17,096 nt of DNA, taken from assembly GCA_021800315.1 (NCBI GenBank), contig JAJYZD010000055.1, positions 1-17,096 of the forward strand, in the 5' to 3' direction. Each line of letters starts with the position of its first letter. Within the stretch, counting starts at the first letter, position 1. The notes under the pieces were generated by a model. It made no database searches and was not told the DNA's origin. It worked only from the letters and a program-made list of their open reading frames with translations. Shown here one piece after another: positions 1 to 7,060 of this stretch. The stretch comes from Bacillota bacterium. GTDB taxonomy: Bacteria > Bacillota > Desulfotomaculia > Desulfotomaculales > JAJYZD01. The position numbers and the translations under genes are program-made.

Positions 1-119
1 CCCACCTCCCCCAGGGGGGGCTAGCCGGAGTCCAGAGCATTGCTGACCAGGGGGTTCCAGGACAGCCCTTCTCCGCCGCCGGCATCTTAGAGGATACCCG
101 GCAAAACCGGAAAGTTGTC
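1..119 (-). repeat. Possible decayed IS200/IS605-type right end
   Basis: Read on the minus strand, this segment ends with a TGGACTCC-GGCTAGCC-type motif followed by a C-rich/G-rich hairpin (plus-strand CCTCCCCCAGGGGGGG at about 5-20). This is the same arrangement, TGGAnTC then a GCC-rich spacer then a terminal C/G hairpin, seen in the clearer ends at 13484-13527 and 16926-16967. A short hairpin at about 98-112 (CCGG-caaaa-CCGG) lies upstream on the same strand. The element's end would coincide with the window start, so the outer boundary cannot be seen. The resemblance is structural and short, and chance GC-rich palindromes are common here. Confidence 0.25.
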
Positions 120-190
120 TGATTGCCTCAAGTCCGGCTCGACCATTTCCCCCGCGTCTCTACCGCCCGGCGCGATTCACCGTCTGAGGC

Positions 191-478
191 TTACCGATCA
201 GCATTCTTTTGCGACAGACTCCGCTGGAGGCTCCCCCTCGCGGGATGCCTCGCCACCGAGGTCCTTGTTGTAGCGGCAGCATTTGCGGCAGCCAGGATGT
301 CGTAAAAAGAGACGTGTTCCGTCCTAACATCCTCCATTGTTCAGGGCATCTCCAGCAAACATCCATCCGCAGCCCCCAACTGACGAAAGCGTTGCCATAC
401 CCCGCTCAGCAGGGTTTCGCGAATCGCTTCCGGCTCATTCCCACTCACCAAAAACTCCCACCGGCTACTCGTCCATGG
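191..478 (-). pseudogene. Unidentified minus-strand gene remnants
   Basis: Two adjacent minus-strand reading frames look protein-like but match nothing I recognise. The upstream one is open from about 478 down to a stop at 341-343. It reads like a C-terminal segment, with motifs such as WEFLVSGNEPEAI and GVWQRFRQLG. Three bases later an ATG at 335-337 opens a 48-codon frame (begins MEDVRTEHVSFYDIL) that ends at 191. Its second half runs into GC-rich structured sequence and probably is not native protein. The upstream frame loses its beginning at about 480, exactly where the plus-strand DUF6036 gene loses its own N-terminus. That suggests a rearrangement junction. No function is proposed, and both frames could be chance. 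Confidence 0.3.
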
Positions 479-487
479 GATCACCGA

Positions 488-994
488 ATAATTACCATTC
501 TAAGGTATCTAAACGAGCTATCGGATAGGCTTTTCAGAAAAGGGCTGGTCGGGCGCCTGTATATTTATGGTGGAGCTTGTATGGCATTGGCATTGAAAGC
601 CAGGGAGATAACGGACGATATAGATAGTGTCTTTGAGCCAACTGATATAATTTACTCCGAATCTTTAGACATGGCCGATAAATATTCGCTAAAAAAAGAT
701 TGGCTAAACGATGCAGTTGTAAAGTACGTAGAGCAAAGCAAGATTAACGATGTATCGTTGTATTTAAGCCTCCCTGGTTTGGTAGTCAGCTGTGCCACTC
801 CAGGGTTTATCTTGGCAATGAAATGTTATGCTGCGAGAGACTCTGATGTTGATGATATAGCCACTCTCGTAAGACTTCTGGGACTTGGGTCAAGTAGGGA
901 AGTCTTTGATATAACGGAAAAGTACTATGATTTTAACCTGATGCCATATAAAACGAAAGTGATTCTGGATGCTTTGTTCAACAAAGGAGAATAG
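488..994 (+). pseudogene. 5'-truncated DUF6036-type nucleotidyltransferase
   Basis: The sequence resembles the DUF6036 nucleotidyltransferase-like family, relatives of AbiEii-type toxins and often found in toxin-antitoxin-like cassettes. The glycine pair YIYGGACMALAL is followed by EITDDIDSVFEP, matching the family's GG...(T)xDID metal-binding pattern. Further on are KDWLNDAV, an ATPGFILAMKCYAARD helix and DVDDIATLVRLLGL, and the domain continues to its normal C-terminus. The body starts at about 488 with ITILRYLNELSDRLF, but no in-frame ATG, GTG or TTG occurs just upstream of it. The first in-frame ATG of the domain (about 579) lies inside it. The frame stays open upstream to 209, but that part (residues rich in R, P, S) looks non-coding. 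Codon use is strikingly AT-rich next to the GC-rich neighbours, a sign of transfer. Expression of a functional protein is doubtful. Confidence 0.6.
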
Positions 995-996
995 AT

Positions 997-1047
997 ATGA
1001 TTCCACTCCGAAAAGTGCAATTTGTCCTACGGACCAACCATGCATAG
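997..1047 (+). pseudogene. 16-codon stub of a truncated downstream gene
   Basis: Two bases after the DUF6036 stop there is an ATG with an excellent ribosome binding site (AAAGGAG, then 7 nt). It opens only 16 codons (MIPLRKVQFVLRTNHA) before a TAG. Such a well-placed start next to an AT-rich transferred gene suggests the second gene of the original cassette, cut off by a rearrangement shortly after its start. The fragment is too short to assign a family. Confidence 0.35.
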
Positions 1048-1320
1048 TGGTGCCCATGCAAGTGCGCTTCCATATTGTGTAGCCGCCGAGCGGGCGAAGG
1101 GGTTTTCGGAGCAAAATCAGATATGGATACAGGTTAGTTCCGTTCCGGTCGATACCGGAGGCGGGCCCCGTCCGCCCCGATCGCCATCCCCCGGTTGGAG
1201 TCTTCCTGCCCGTACCCGCTTTCCCGATACATTTCGTCACTCCCGCGCGGCAGGGAATCCCGCCCAGCCCGCCGAATTCTCCCCTCACCTGTTCTTCATT
1301 CCGGTCAAGGGGGGATTTTC
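1048..1320. other. Intergenic region with hairpins and a REP-like palindrome
   Basis: No gene was seen. It contains two tandem perfect small hairpins: CCGGT-cgat-ACCGG at 1145-1158 and GGCGG-7 nt-CCGCC at 1160-1176. At 1235-1262 there is a palindromic motif CGTCACTCCCGCG...CAGGGAATCC. It resembles the dispersed 'CGTCATTCCCGCG...GGGAATCC' type of extragenic repeat known from many genomes. No T-run follows any hairpin, so none is a clear intrinsic terminator. No convincing sigma-A promoter for the downstream ligase gene was identified. Confidence 0.4.
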
Positions 1321-2967
1321 GTGGAGCGGACCTACACCTATGACGTGGCGATGTTTCGCCGGACCTTCGAACATGGCTTCACCTACCGGAACGGCTTCTT
1401 GCGCAACGTCCGGCGCTACGGCCGGCGCCCCGCCCTGACCTGCCCCGTGCGGGGCAGGACCTGGTCTTACGAAGAGTTGGACCGGGAGGCCAACCGCCTT
1501 ATCCGGGCCCTGGCGGCCGACGGGGTGGGGAAAAACAGCGTGGTCATGTACCAGCTCTTCAACTGCCCGGAATTCGCCTTCCTGTACGTAGCCTGCCAGA
1601 AGATGGGGGCCATCGGCTGCCCGGTCAACTTCCGCTTCGCCGCCGGGGAGACGGCCTTTGTCCTGGAGGACGCCCGGCCGCAGGTGTTCTTTTTCGACGC
1701 CTCCCTGGCCGCGCTGGTGGAACAGGCCCTGGCCGGCCACCGGACGCAGCGGCTGGTCATGGTCGGGGAAGGGAAACTTCCGGTGGGTGTGACGGCGTAC
1801 GACGAGTATGTAGCGGGCTTTGACGGCGACGATCCCGGCATCGATCCCCGGTGGCACATCTACGACGAGACCACCCGCCTTTATACCTCGGGAACCACCG
1901 GCCGGCCCAAGGGGGTGCCCGTCAACAACGTCAACGAGGTGCTGAGCGCCCACGACGTCATCATGCACTTCCCTCTGTCGCCGCTTTCCCGGACCCTCAA
2001 CATGACTCCCTGGTTTCACCGGGGCGGCCTCTATTCCGGCGGCCCCAACCCGGTGTTCTACGTCGGCGGTTCGGTGGTGCCCATGCGGCAGTTCGATGCG
2101 GCCACGTGTCTGGACTGGGTGGAGAAATACGGGCTGACTTTCCTGATCGGGGCCCCGGTCAACCTGAAAATGTTGCACGACGAGCAACTGGCCCGCCCCC
2201 GCGACTTGCGCGGCCTCGAGGGCATCGTCACCATGGGGGCGCCCCTGGAACGGGAGGCCTGCATCCGTTACCAGGAGGTCCTGACGCCCAATATCTTCAA
2301 CGGCTACGGCAGCACCGAGGCCTTCTGGAACACATTCCTGCGGCCGTTCGACCTGCCGGAGCACGCCGGCAGTGCCGGACGCGCCTGCACCGACGACGAC
2401 GTGGCGGTGGTGCGGGTCTACGGGGACCGCCTGGCCGAGCCGGACGACCTCGTGTCACGCGACGGCAGGGAGGTGGGCGAGGTGGCCGTCCGTTCGCCCA
2501 AATGCGCCTATGCGTACCACAACCGGGATCGCGAGGCGGCGGCCCGCTTCTACAAGGGCTGGCTCTACATCGGTGACCTGGCTACCTGGGACGGGGGGGA
2601 GTTTGTGACCATCGTCAGCCGCAAGGACGACATGATCATCTCGGGCGGCGAGAATATCTATCCGGTTCAGGTGGAAGAGGCCTTAAACGGTCATCCCGGC
2701 GTGCGGGAAACGGTCGTGACCGGGGTGCCGGATGAAAAGTGGGGTCAACTGGTAGCGGCCTACGTGGTGCGCCGGGATCCCGCCCTCACCGCGGCGGAAC
2801 TGGATGCTTTCTGCCAGGGACACCCCATGCTCGCCCGCTTCAAGCGGCCCCGTTACTACCGTTTCGTGGAGAACCTGCCGTTTACCGCCACCGGCAAGAA
2901 GATGCATTACAAGGTGCGGGAGGATGCCGCCGCGGACCTGGTCCGGGGGCTTCTGGAACGGGTATAG
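1321..2967 (+). CDS. Acyl-CoA synthetase / acyl-AMP ligase (ANL superfamily)
   Basis: This 548-residue adenylate-forming enzyme activates a carboxylic acid as acyl-AMP and normally transfers it to CoA. The ATP-binding P-loop YTSGTTGRPKG lies at residues 188-198, the A5 motif YGSTE at 329-333, and the hinge-side YIGDL Asp at 419. The C-terminal SRKDDMIISGGENIYP runs from 433 to 448, and the catalytic-Lys motif TATGKK is at 522-527 (probably Lys526). All core motifs are intact. The GTG start at 1321 was chosen because AGGGGGG lies 7 nt upstream and the protein then has the usual family length. The frame is open further upstream but that part is non-coding-like. The substrate (fatty, aryl or 2,3-dihydroxybenzoate-like acid) cannot be read from the sequence. 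It lies 36 nt ahead of the KAS III gene, so the two are probably co-transcribed. Confidence 0.93.
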   Translation: MERTYTYDVAMFRRTFEHGFTYRNGFLRNVRRYGRRPALTCPVRGRTWSYEELDREANRLIRALAADGVGKNSVVMYQLFNCPEFAFLYVACQKMGAIGCPVNFRFAAGETAFVLEDARPQVFFFDASLAALVEQALAGHRTQRLVMVGEGKLPVGVTAYDEYVAGFDGDDPGIDPRWHIYDETTRLYTSGTTGRPKGVPVNNVNEVLSAHDVIMHFPLSPLSRTLNMTPWFHRGGLYSGGPNPVFYVGGSVVPMRQFDAATCLDWVEKYGLTFLIGAPVNLKMLHDEQLARPRDLRGLEGIVTMGAPLEREACIRYQEVLTPNIFNGYGSTEAFWNTFLRPFDLPEHAGSAGRACTDDDVAVVRVYGDRLAEPDDLVSRDGREVGEVAVRSPKCAYAYHNRDREAAARFYKGWLYIGDLATWDGGEFVTIVSRKDDMIISGGENIYPVQVEEALNGHPGVRETVVTGVPDEKWGQLVAAYVVRRDPALTAAELDAFCQGHPMLARFKRPRYYRFVENLPFTATGKKMHYKVREDAAADLVRGLLERV

Positions 2968-3003
2968 GCGGGAAGGCTTCCGGGAATAGAGGAGTGAAGA
3001 TAC

Positions 3004-3990
3004 TTGCCAAAGAGGGCGGCCGGAATTACCGGGGCCGGATTGGCCCTGCCGCGCCGGCGGGTGGAGAACGCCGAACTGAACGAAACCCTGGGCCTGCCCG
3101 CCGACTGGATCGTCAGCCGGAGCGGTATCGGGGAAAGACGCCTGGCCGACCCGCTTGAGGCCGCCAGCGACCTGGGAAACCAGGCCGCCCGGCAGGCCCT
3201 GGAGCGGGCGGCCGTCCGTCCGGAGGAAGTCGACCTCATCATTTTTGCCACCAATACCCCGGACAACCTGGTGCCGGCGACCGCCTGCACCACCCAGTAC
3301 CTTCTGGGCGCCAAAAACGCGGCCGCCTTCGACCTGGTCGCCGGCTGCAGCGGTTCCATCTACGCGCTGGCCATCGCGGCCCAGTTCATTGTCACCGGCG
3401 TTTACCGGACGGTGCTGGTCATCGGCTCCGAGGTCATGTCCCGCATCCTGGACTGGGAAGACCGCGCCACCTGCGTTCTGTTCGGGGACGGAGCCGGGGC
3501 CCTGGTCATCCGGGAAGCGACCCCCGGGCGGGGCGTCATTTCCTTTCATCTCGGCGCGGAAGGGGAACCAATCCCCTCCATCATCATCCCCGCCGGGGGA
3601 TCGCGCCGGCCGGCATCACCGGAGACGGTGGCCGCGCGGGCCCACTATGTGCGGATGAAGGGCAGGGAAGTTTACCGGTTCGCCGTCCGGGCCCAGGACG
3701 AGGTGTGCCGGAAGATCCTGGTTGATGCCGGTTTGACGCCGGAAGACGTCGACCTCTTCGTTCCCCACCAGGCCAACCTGCGCATCATCGAGGGAGCGGC
3801 CAGAAGGATGGGCATACCCATGGAAAAGGTCCTGGTCACCCTGAACCGTTTCGGCAACACTTCCGCCGCTTCGGTGCCGATGGCCCTGGCCGAAGCGCTG
3901 AATACAGGCCGGCTGAAGGACAATGACCTGGTAATGATGACCGGCTTCGGGGCGGGCCTTACCTATGCCGGGATGCTGATGCGCTGGTAA
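3004..3990 (+). CDS. 3-oxoacyl-ACP synthase III (FabH-like, KAS III)
   Basis: This 328-residue thiolase-fold enzyme performs decarboxylative Claisen condensation of an acyl-CoA starter with malonyl-ACP, or a related reaction. The catalytic triad is visible: Cys115 in LVAGCSGSIYAL, His255 in VPHQANLRI and Asn285 in NRFGNTSAASVP. The order and spacing match Cys-His-Asn of FabH. The TTG start at 3004 is preceded by GGAG at 9-10 nt and yields a standard-length protein (MPKRAAGITGAG...). It sits between an acyl-CoA ligase and an acyl-CoA dehydrogenase, not in a fab operon with acpP/fabD/fabG. It may therefore be a specialised KAS III-like enzyme and not the housekeeping FabH. For that reason no symbol is given. 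Confidence 0.92.
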   Translation: MPKRAAGITGAGLALPRRRVENAELNETLGLPADWIVSRSGIGERRLADPLEAASDLGNQAARQALERAAVRPEEVDLIIFATNTPDNLVPATACTTQYLLGAKNAAAFDLVAGCSGSIYALAIAAQFIVTGVYRTVLVIGSEVMSRILDWEDRATCVLFGDGAGALVIREATPGRGVISFHLGAEGEPIPSIIIPAGGSRRPASPETVAARAHYVRMKGREVYRFAVRAQDEVCRKILVDAGLTPEDVDLFVPHQANLRIIEGAARRMGIPMEKVLVTLNRFGNTSAASVPMALAEALNTGRLKDNDLVMMTGFGAGLTYAGMLMRW

Positions 3991-4076
3991 TGGTTTACCG
4001 CCACTGGTTAAGGCTTCACGGCAACCGGAAATCGACCTGGGACCCCGGGGCATGCCCCCACCGGGATACCCGGGGT

Positions 4077-4191
4077 ACCCACGCGGAGCGTGGGTCGTTG
4101 GTCGCGGTAATTGAAATATTCCTCCGTTTTCAGCTACCCCCGCTTTCAAACGGAGGTAGCGGGGCGGGGGACCACTTACGGAGGTTTGAGC
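4077..4191 (+). promoter_or_regulatory. Structured leader with competing hairpins before the acyl-CoA dehydrogenase
   Basis: Three perfect stems are visible. Stem A pairs 4077-4084 (ACCCACGC) with 4088-4095 around a 3-nt loop. Stem B pairs 4121-4129 (CCTCCGTTT) with 4148-4156 (AAACGGAGG). Stem C pairs 4133-4138 (GCTACC) with 4155-4160 (GGTAGC). B and C use overlapping bases and so cannot both form. The CCTCCGT of stem B is also complementary to ACGGAGG at 4178-4184, the ribosome binding site of the next gene (7 nt before its ATG). It could therefore act as an anti-SD element. No U-run is present for an intrinsic terminator. The stems are seen; the regulation is inferred. Confidence 0.4.
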
Positions 4192-5331
4192 ATGGATTTC
4201 GAGCTGACGGAAGAACACCGGCTGCTCAAGGAGACGGCCTACAAATTCGCCGTCCGGGAATTCGCGCCGGTGGCCCGGGAGTACGACCGGGAGGAGAAGT
4301 ATCCCCGGGAAATATTGCGCAAGGCGGCCGCGGCCGGGCTTACGGGGATTGTGGTACCGGAGGAGTACGGCGGTCCGGGGGCGGGTTTTTTTGAACTGGC
4401 ATTGATCACCGAACAGCTTTCCCGGGTCGACCTGGGGATGGGCCTGGTTGTCGTGGGCGCAACCTTCGGAGCGGAGAACATCCTCTTTTTCGGCACCGCG
4501 GAGCAAAAAGCCAGGTACCTGCCGCCGCTGGTCGAGGGACGGGCCGTTTGCGCCGGGGCCTTCACCGAGCCCGACGCGGGTACCGACATTACCGCCGCCC
4601 GGACCAGGGCGGTGGCCGACGGCGGCGACTGGGTCATCAACGGCGGCAAGATGTTCATCACCAACGGTACCGTCTGCGATTTCATGGTGGTCCTCTGCCT
4701 GACCGACCCGGACCAGGACAAGGCGCACCAAAGGTTCAGCCTGATCCTGGTGGAGGCGGACCGGCCGGGCGTCATGAGGAGCAGGATCCACGGCAAGATG
4801 GGGATACGGGCCACCGATACGGCCGCCATAACCTTCGAGGATGTCCGGGTGCCCCGGGAGAACCTGATCGGGGCGCGGGGCAGGGGTTTTTACCAATTGA
4901 TGCATTTCTTCGACTGCACCCGGACCATGGTGGCCGCCCAGGGGGTGGGCCTGGCCCAGGGGGCGCTGGATAAAACCATTCGTTACGCGAAGGAACGTCT
5001 GGTGTTCGGCCGGCCCCTGGCCGAAAACCAGGGGGTGCAGTTTCAACTGGCCGAGATGGCCACCCGGGTGGAACTGGCCCGCAACATCGCCTACAAGGCC
5101 GCCTGGCTTACGGACCGGGGCGAGGTGGATCCGGCGCTCGCCGCCATGGCCAAGTACTATGCCGGGGAAACGGCGGTCTGGGTGGCGGACAAGGCCGTGC
5201 AGCTGCACGGCGGCTACGGCTACATCGACGAATACGACGTGCAGCGGTTCTACCGGGACGCCAAGATCCTGGAGATATACGAGGGGGCCAAGGAGGCCGA
5301 AAAACTGACCATCGCCAGGAGACTCTTGTAA
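4192..5331 (+). CDS. Acyl-CoA dehydrogenase
   Basis: This 379-residue FAD-dependent alpha,beta-dehydrogenase of acyl-CoA thioesters would feed electrons to an electron-transfer flavoprotein. The FAD/substrate signature AFTEPDAGTD is at 123-132 and the WVINGGKMFITNG strand at 147-159. The second signature (RLVFGRPLAENQGVQFQLAEM) spans about 269-289, and HGGYGYIDEYDVQRFYRDAK runs from 339 to 358. The catalytic-base motif IYEGAKEAEKL places Glu364 where MCAD-type enzymes have their active-site glutamate. The ATG at 4192 is preceded by ACGGAGG with 7-nt spacing and gives the normal family length. The frame is open upstream through the leader, but that part is not homologous. The stop overlaps the prmA start by one base (TAATG), so translation of prmA is likely coupled to this gene. 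Chain-length specificity is not evident. Confidence 0.95.
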   Translation: MDFELTEEHRLLKETAYKFAVREFAPVAREYDREEKYPREILRKAAAAGLTGIVVPEEYGGPGAGFFELALITEQLSRVDLGMGLVVVGATFGAENILFFGTAEQKARYLPPLVEGRAVCAGAFTEPDAGTDITAARTRAVADGGDWVINGGKMFITNGTVCDFMVVLCLTDPDQDKAHQRFSLILVEADRPGVMRSRIHGKMGIRATDTAAITFEDVRVPRENLIGARGRGFYQLMHFFDCTRTMVAAQGVGLAQGALDKTIRYAKERLVFGRPLAENQGVQFQLAEMATRVELARNIAYKAAWLTDRGEVDPALAAMAKYYAGETAVWVADKAVQLHGGYGYIDEYDVQRFYRDAKILEIYEGAKEAEKLTIARRLL

Positions 5332-6293
5332 TGCCCCGGCGCACTATTGCCCGGCCTGCCGGGAATACTGTTGGTTTAAGGGCGGCCGGGGGGGAAACGA
5401 CGACGGACACGGCCTGGTGGCGGATCACCGCCTATCCCGCTCCGTCGCTCCTGGAGACGGCGGCGGACCTGTTCGTCCGTTGTACCGGGGGGGCGGCGGT
5501 GGAGGATCCCGCCCTGATCGACGGCCTTGAGGGCGATCCGGCCCCGGACTTGGTCCGGCCGGCCGGGTGCGCGGTCCGGGGCTACCTGCCGGCCGGGGAC
5601 CAAAGGCGTCGGAGGGAGTTGTTGGCCGGCCTGTCGGAATTGACGCCGCGGCCGCGTGTGGTAACGTCCTTCTGCCGCAGTTCGGACTGGGACGGCGCCT
5701 GGAAGAAATATTACCACGTGCACCGGGTGGGACGCCGGCTGGTGGTGGTGCCGGCCTGGGAATCCTACGCGCCGGCTTCCGGGGAAGTCGCGGCCCGCCT
5801 GGATCCCGGTCCGGCCTTCGGCACCGGTACCCACCCCTCCACCGAACTGTGCCTGGAGCTTCTGGAGGACCTGGACCCGGCCGGAGGAGAGGTAGCCGAT
5901 GTGGGCACCGGCTCCGGCATCCTGGCTATTTTCGCCGCGCTCTTGGGGGCCGCCCGGGTGGCGGCCGTGGACGTGGACGAAGTCGCCGTGCGCTGGGCGG
6001 CGCAAAACGCCGCCTTGAACGCCGTGGGCATAGAGTTCCACGCGGGCGCTTTTCTCGGGCCCCTGGGTGACCGGACCTTTGACCTCGTCACGGCCAACCT
6101 TACGGCCGACCTCCTGGAACTCGGGGCGCCCTTTTGGCGGGCGGGGCTCCGGGACGGGGGCCGGTTGATCGCCGGCGGGATAATCGCCGGCCGGGCCGCC
6201 GGGACAAGGGATATGTTGAGGCGGGCGGGTCTTGCGGTGTTGCGGGAAAAGGTTCGGGGCGAATGGACGGCCCTGGTCGCGGGGCGTTCCTGA
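5331..6293 (+). CDS. prmA: Ribosomal protein L11 methyltransferase PrmA
   Basis: PrmA trimethylates ribosomal protein L11 using S-adenosylmethionine. Visible features are the PrmA-specific DPGPAFGTGTHPSTELCLELL at 158-178, the SAM-binding motif I VADVGTGSGILAIFAA at 188-203 and the acidic end of motif II AAVDVDEVAV at 211-220. The catalytic-domain motif DLVTANLTADLL spans 251-262. The N-terminal substrate-binding domain is present (WWRITAYPAPSLLETAADLF). The protein has 320 residues. The only in-frame start near the N-terminus is ATG 5331, with AGGAG 9 nt upstream. It adds about 25 low-complexity residues before the conserved WWRITAY region, longer than typical. The gene overlaps the dehydrogenase by 1 nt and rsmE by 1 nt (TGATG). 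In related genomes prmA usually follows dnaJ; here it follows an acyl-CoA dehydrogenase. Confidence 0.95.
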   Translation: MPRRTIARPAGNTVGLRAAGGETTTDTAWWRITAYPAPSLLETAADLFVRCTGGAAVEDPALIDGLEGDPAPDLVRPAGCAVRGYLPAGDQRRRRELLAGLSELTPRPRVVTSFCRSSDWDGAWKKYYHVHRVGRRLVVVPAWESYAPASGEVAARLDPGPAFGTGTHPSTELCLELLEDLDPAGGEVADVGTGSGILAIFAALLGAARVAAVDVDEVAVRWAAQNAALNAVGIEFHAGAFLGPLGDRTFDLVTANLTADLLELGAPFWRAGLRDGGRLIAGGIIAGRAAGTRDMLRRAGLAVLREKVRGEWTALVAGRS

Positions 6294-7060
6294 TGGCCCA
6301 TTTTTTTGTCGAACCGCGGGACCTGGACGAGGAGGCCGCGACAGCCGCCATCACCGGTCCGGATGCCTTTCACATCACCAGGGTGCTCCGGCTGGGTCCG
6401 GGGGCGCGGATCACGCTGGCCGACGGCACAGGCCGCATTTTCGCCGCCCAAGTCAGCGGTGCCGGACCGGACGCGGTCCGGGTGCGCCTCACCGGGTTGG
6501 CCGGACGGGAGGAACCGCCCCTTAAGGCGACGCTGGTGCAGGGCATTACCAAGGGCGACAAGATGGACCTGGTGGTGCAAAAAGCAGTGGAAATCGGGGT
6601 TTTCCGCGTTATACCGCTGCTTTCGGGCCGGACCGTGGCGCGGCCGCAGGGGGACGGCAAGCTTTTGCGCTGGCGGCGCATCGCCCTGGAGGCGGCCAAG
6701 CAGAGCCGGCGCGGCGTTGTGCCCTGGGTTTCCGAGCCCCGGACCATGGAAGAAGTGATCGAACTATTCAGCCCCGAAGCCGCGGCGCTTTTGCCCTGGG
6801 AAGAAGAGGACGTCGTGGGTCTGGGCGAGGCGCTCGCCGGGGCGCCGCCCGGGGAGGTGTTCATCCTGGTCGGGCCGGAGGGCGGCTTCGCCGCCGCCGA
6901 GGTCGCCCTGGCCGTTTCAAGGGGGGCGCGGCCGGTGTCCCTCGGGCCGCGCATCCTGCGCAGCGAGACCGCCGGCATCGTGGCGCTCGCCCTCACCATG
7001 TTCCGCTGGGGCGACCTCGGCCGGGCCGGGCGGGAGGAATGTTCTTGGAAAAGACCGTAG
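6293..7060 (+). CDS. rsmE: 16S rRNA m3U1498 methyltransferase RsmE
   Basis: RsmE N3-methylates U1498 of 16S rRNA in the 30S subunit. The 255-residue protein has the N-terminal PUA-like part (MAHFFVEPRD...FHITRVLRLGPG) and a SPOUT-fold C-terminal domain. The knot motifs are GPEGGF at 194-199 and LGPRILRSETA at 217-227, both diagnostic of RsmE. KGDKMDLVVQKAVEIG at 88-103 is the conserved linker helix. The ATG at 6293 overlaps the prmA stop (TGATG) and gives the canonical N-terminus. The frame is open further upstream inside prmA, but that is shadow. Pairing with prmA and mtaB is standard Firmicutes gene order. Confidence 0.96.
   Translation: MAHFFVEPRDLDEEAATAAITGPDAFHITRVLRLGPGARITLADGTGRIFAAQVSGAGPDAVRVRLTGLAGREEPPLKATLVQGITKGDKMDLVVQKAVEIGVFRVIPLLSGRTVARPQGDGKLLRWRRIALEAAKQSRRGVVPWVSEPRTMEEVIELFSPEAAALLPWEEEDVVGLGEALAGAPPGEVFILVGPEGGFAAAEVALAVSRGARPVSLGPRILRSETAGIVALALTMFRWGDLGRAGREECSWKRP

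Noticed and set aside
1285..2364. Minus-strand frame of 359 codons opposite the acyl ligase
   Set aside because: It is a shadow of the ligase coding frame, without motifs or a ribosome binding site.
3991..4095. GC-rich hairpins after the KAS III gene considered as an intrinsic terminator
   Set aside because: No T-run follows any stem; treated as leader structure instead.
3616..5208. Long minus-strand open frame (530 codons) opposite the KAS III and dehydrogenase genes
   Set aside because: It is antisense to two clearly functional genes, has no recognisable domain, and its composition (P, G, R, H rich) is typical of a shadow frame in GC-rich DNA.
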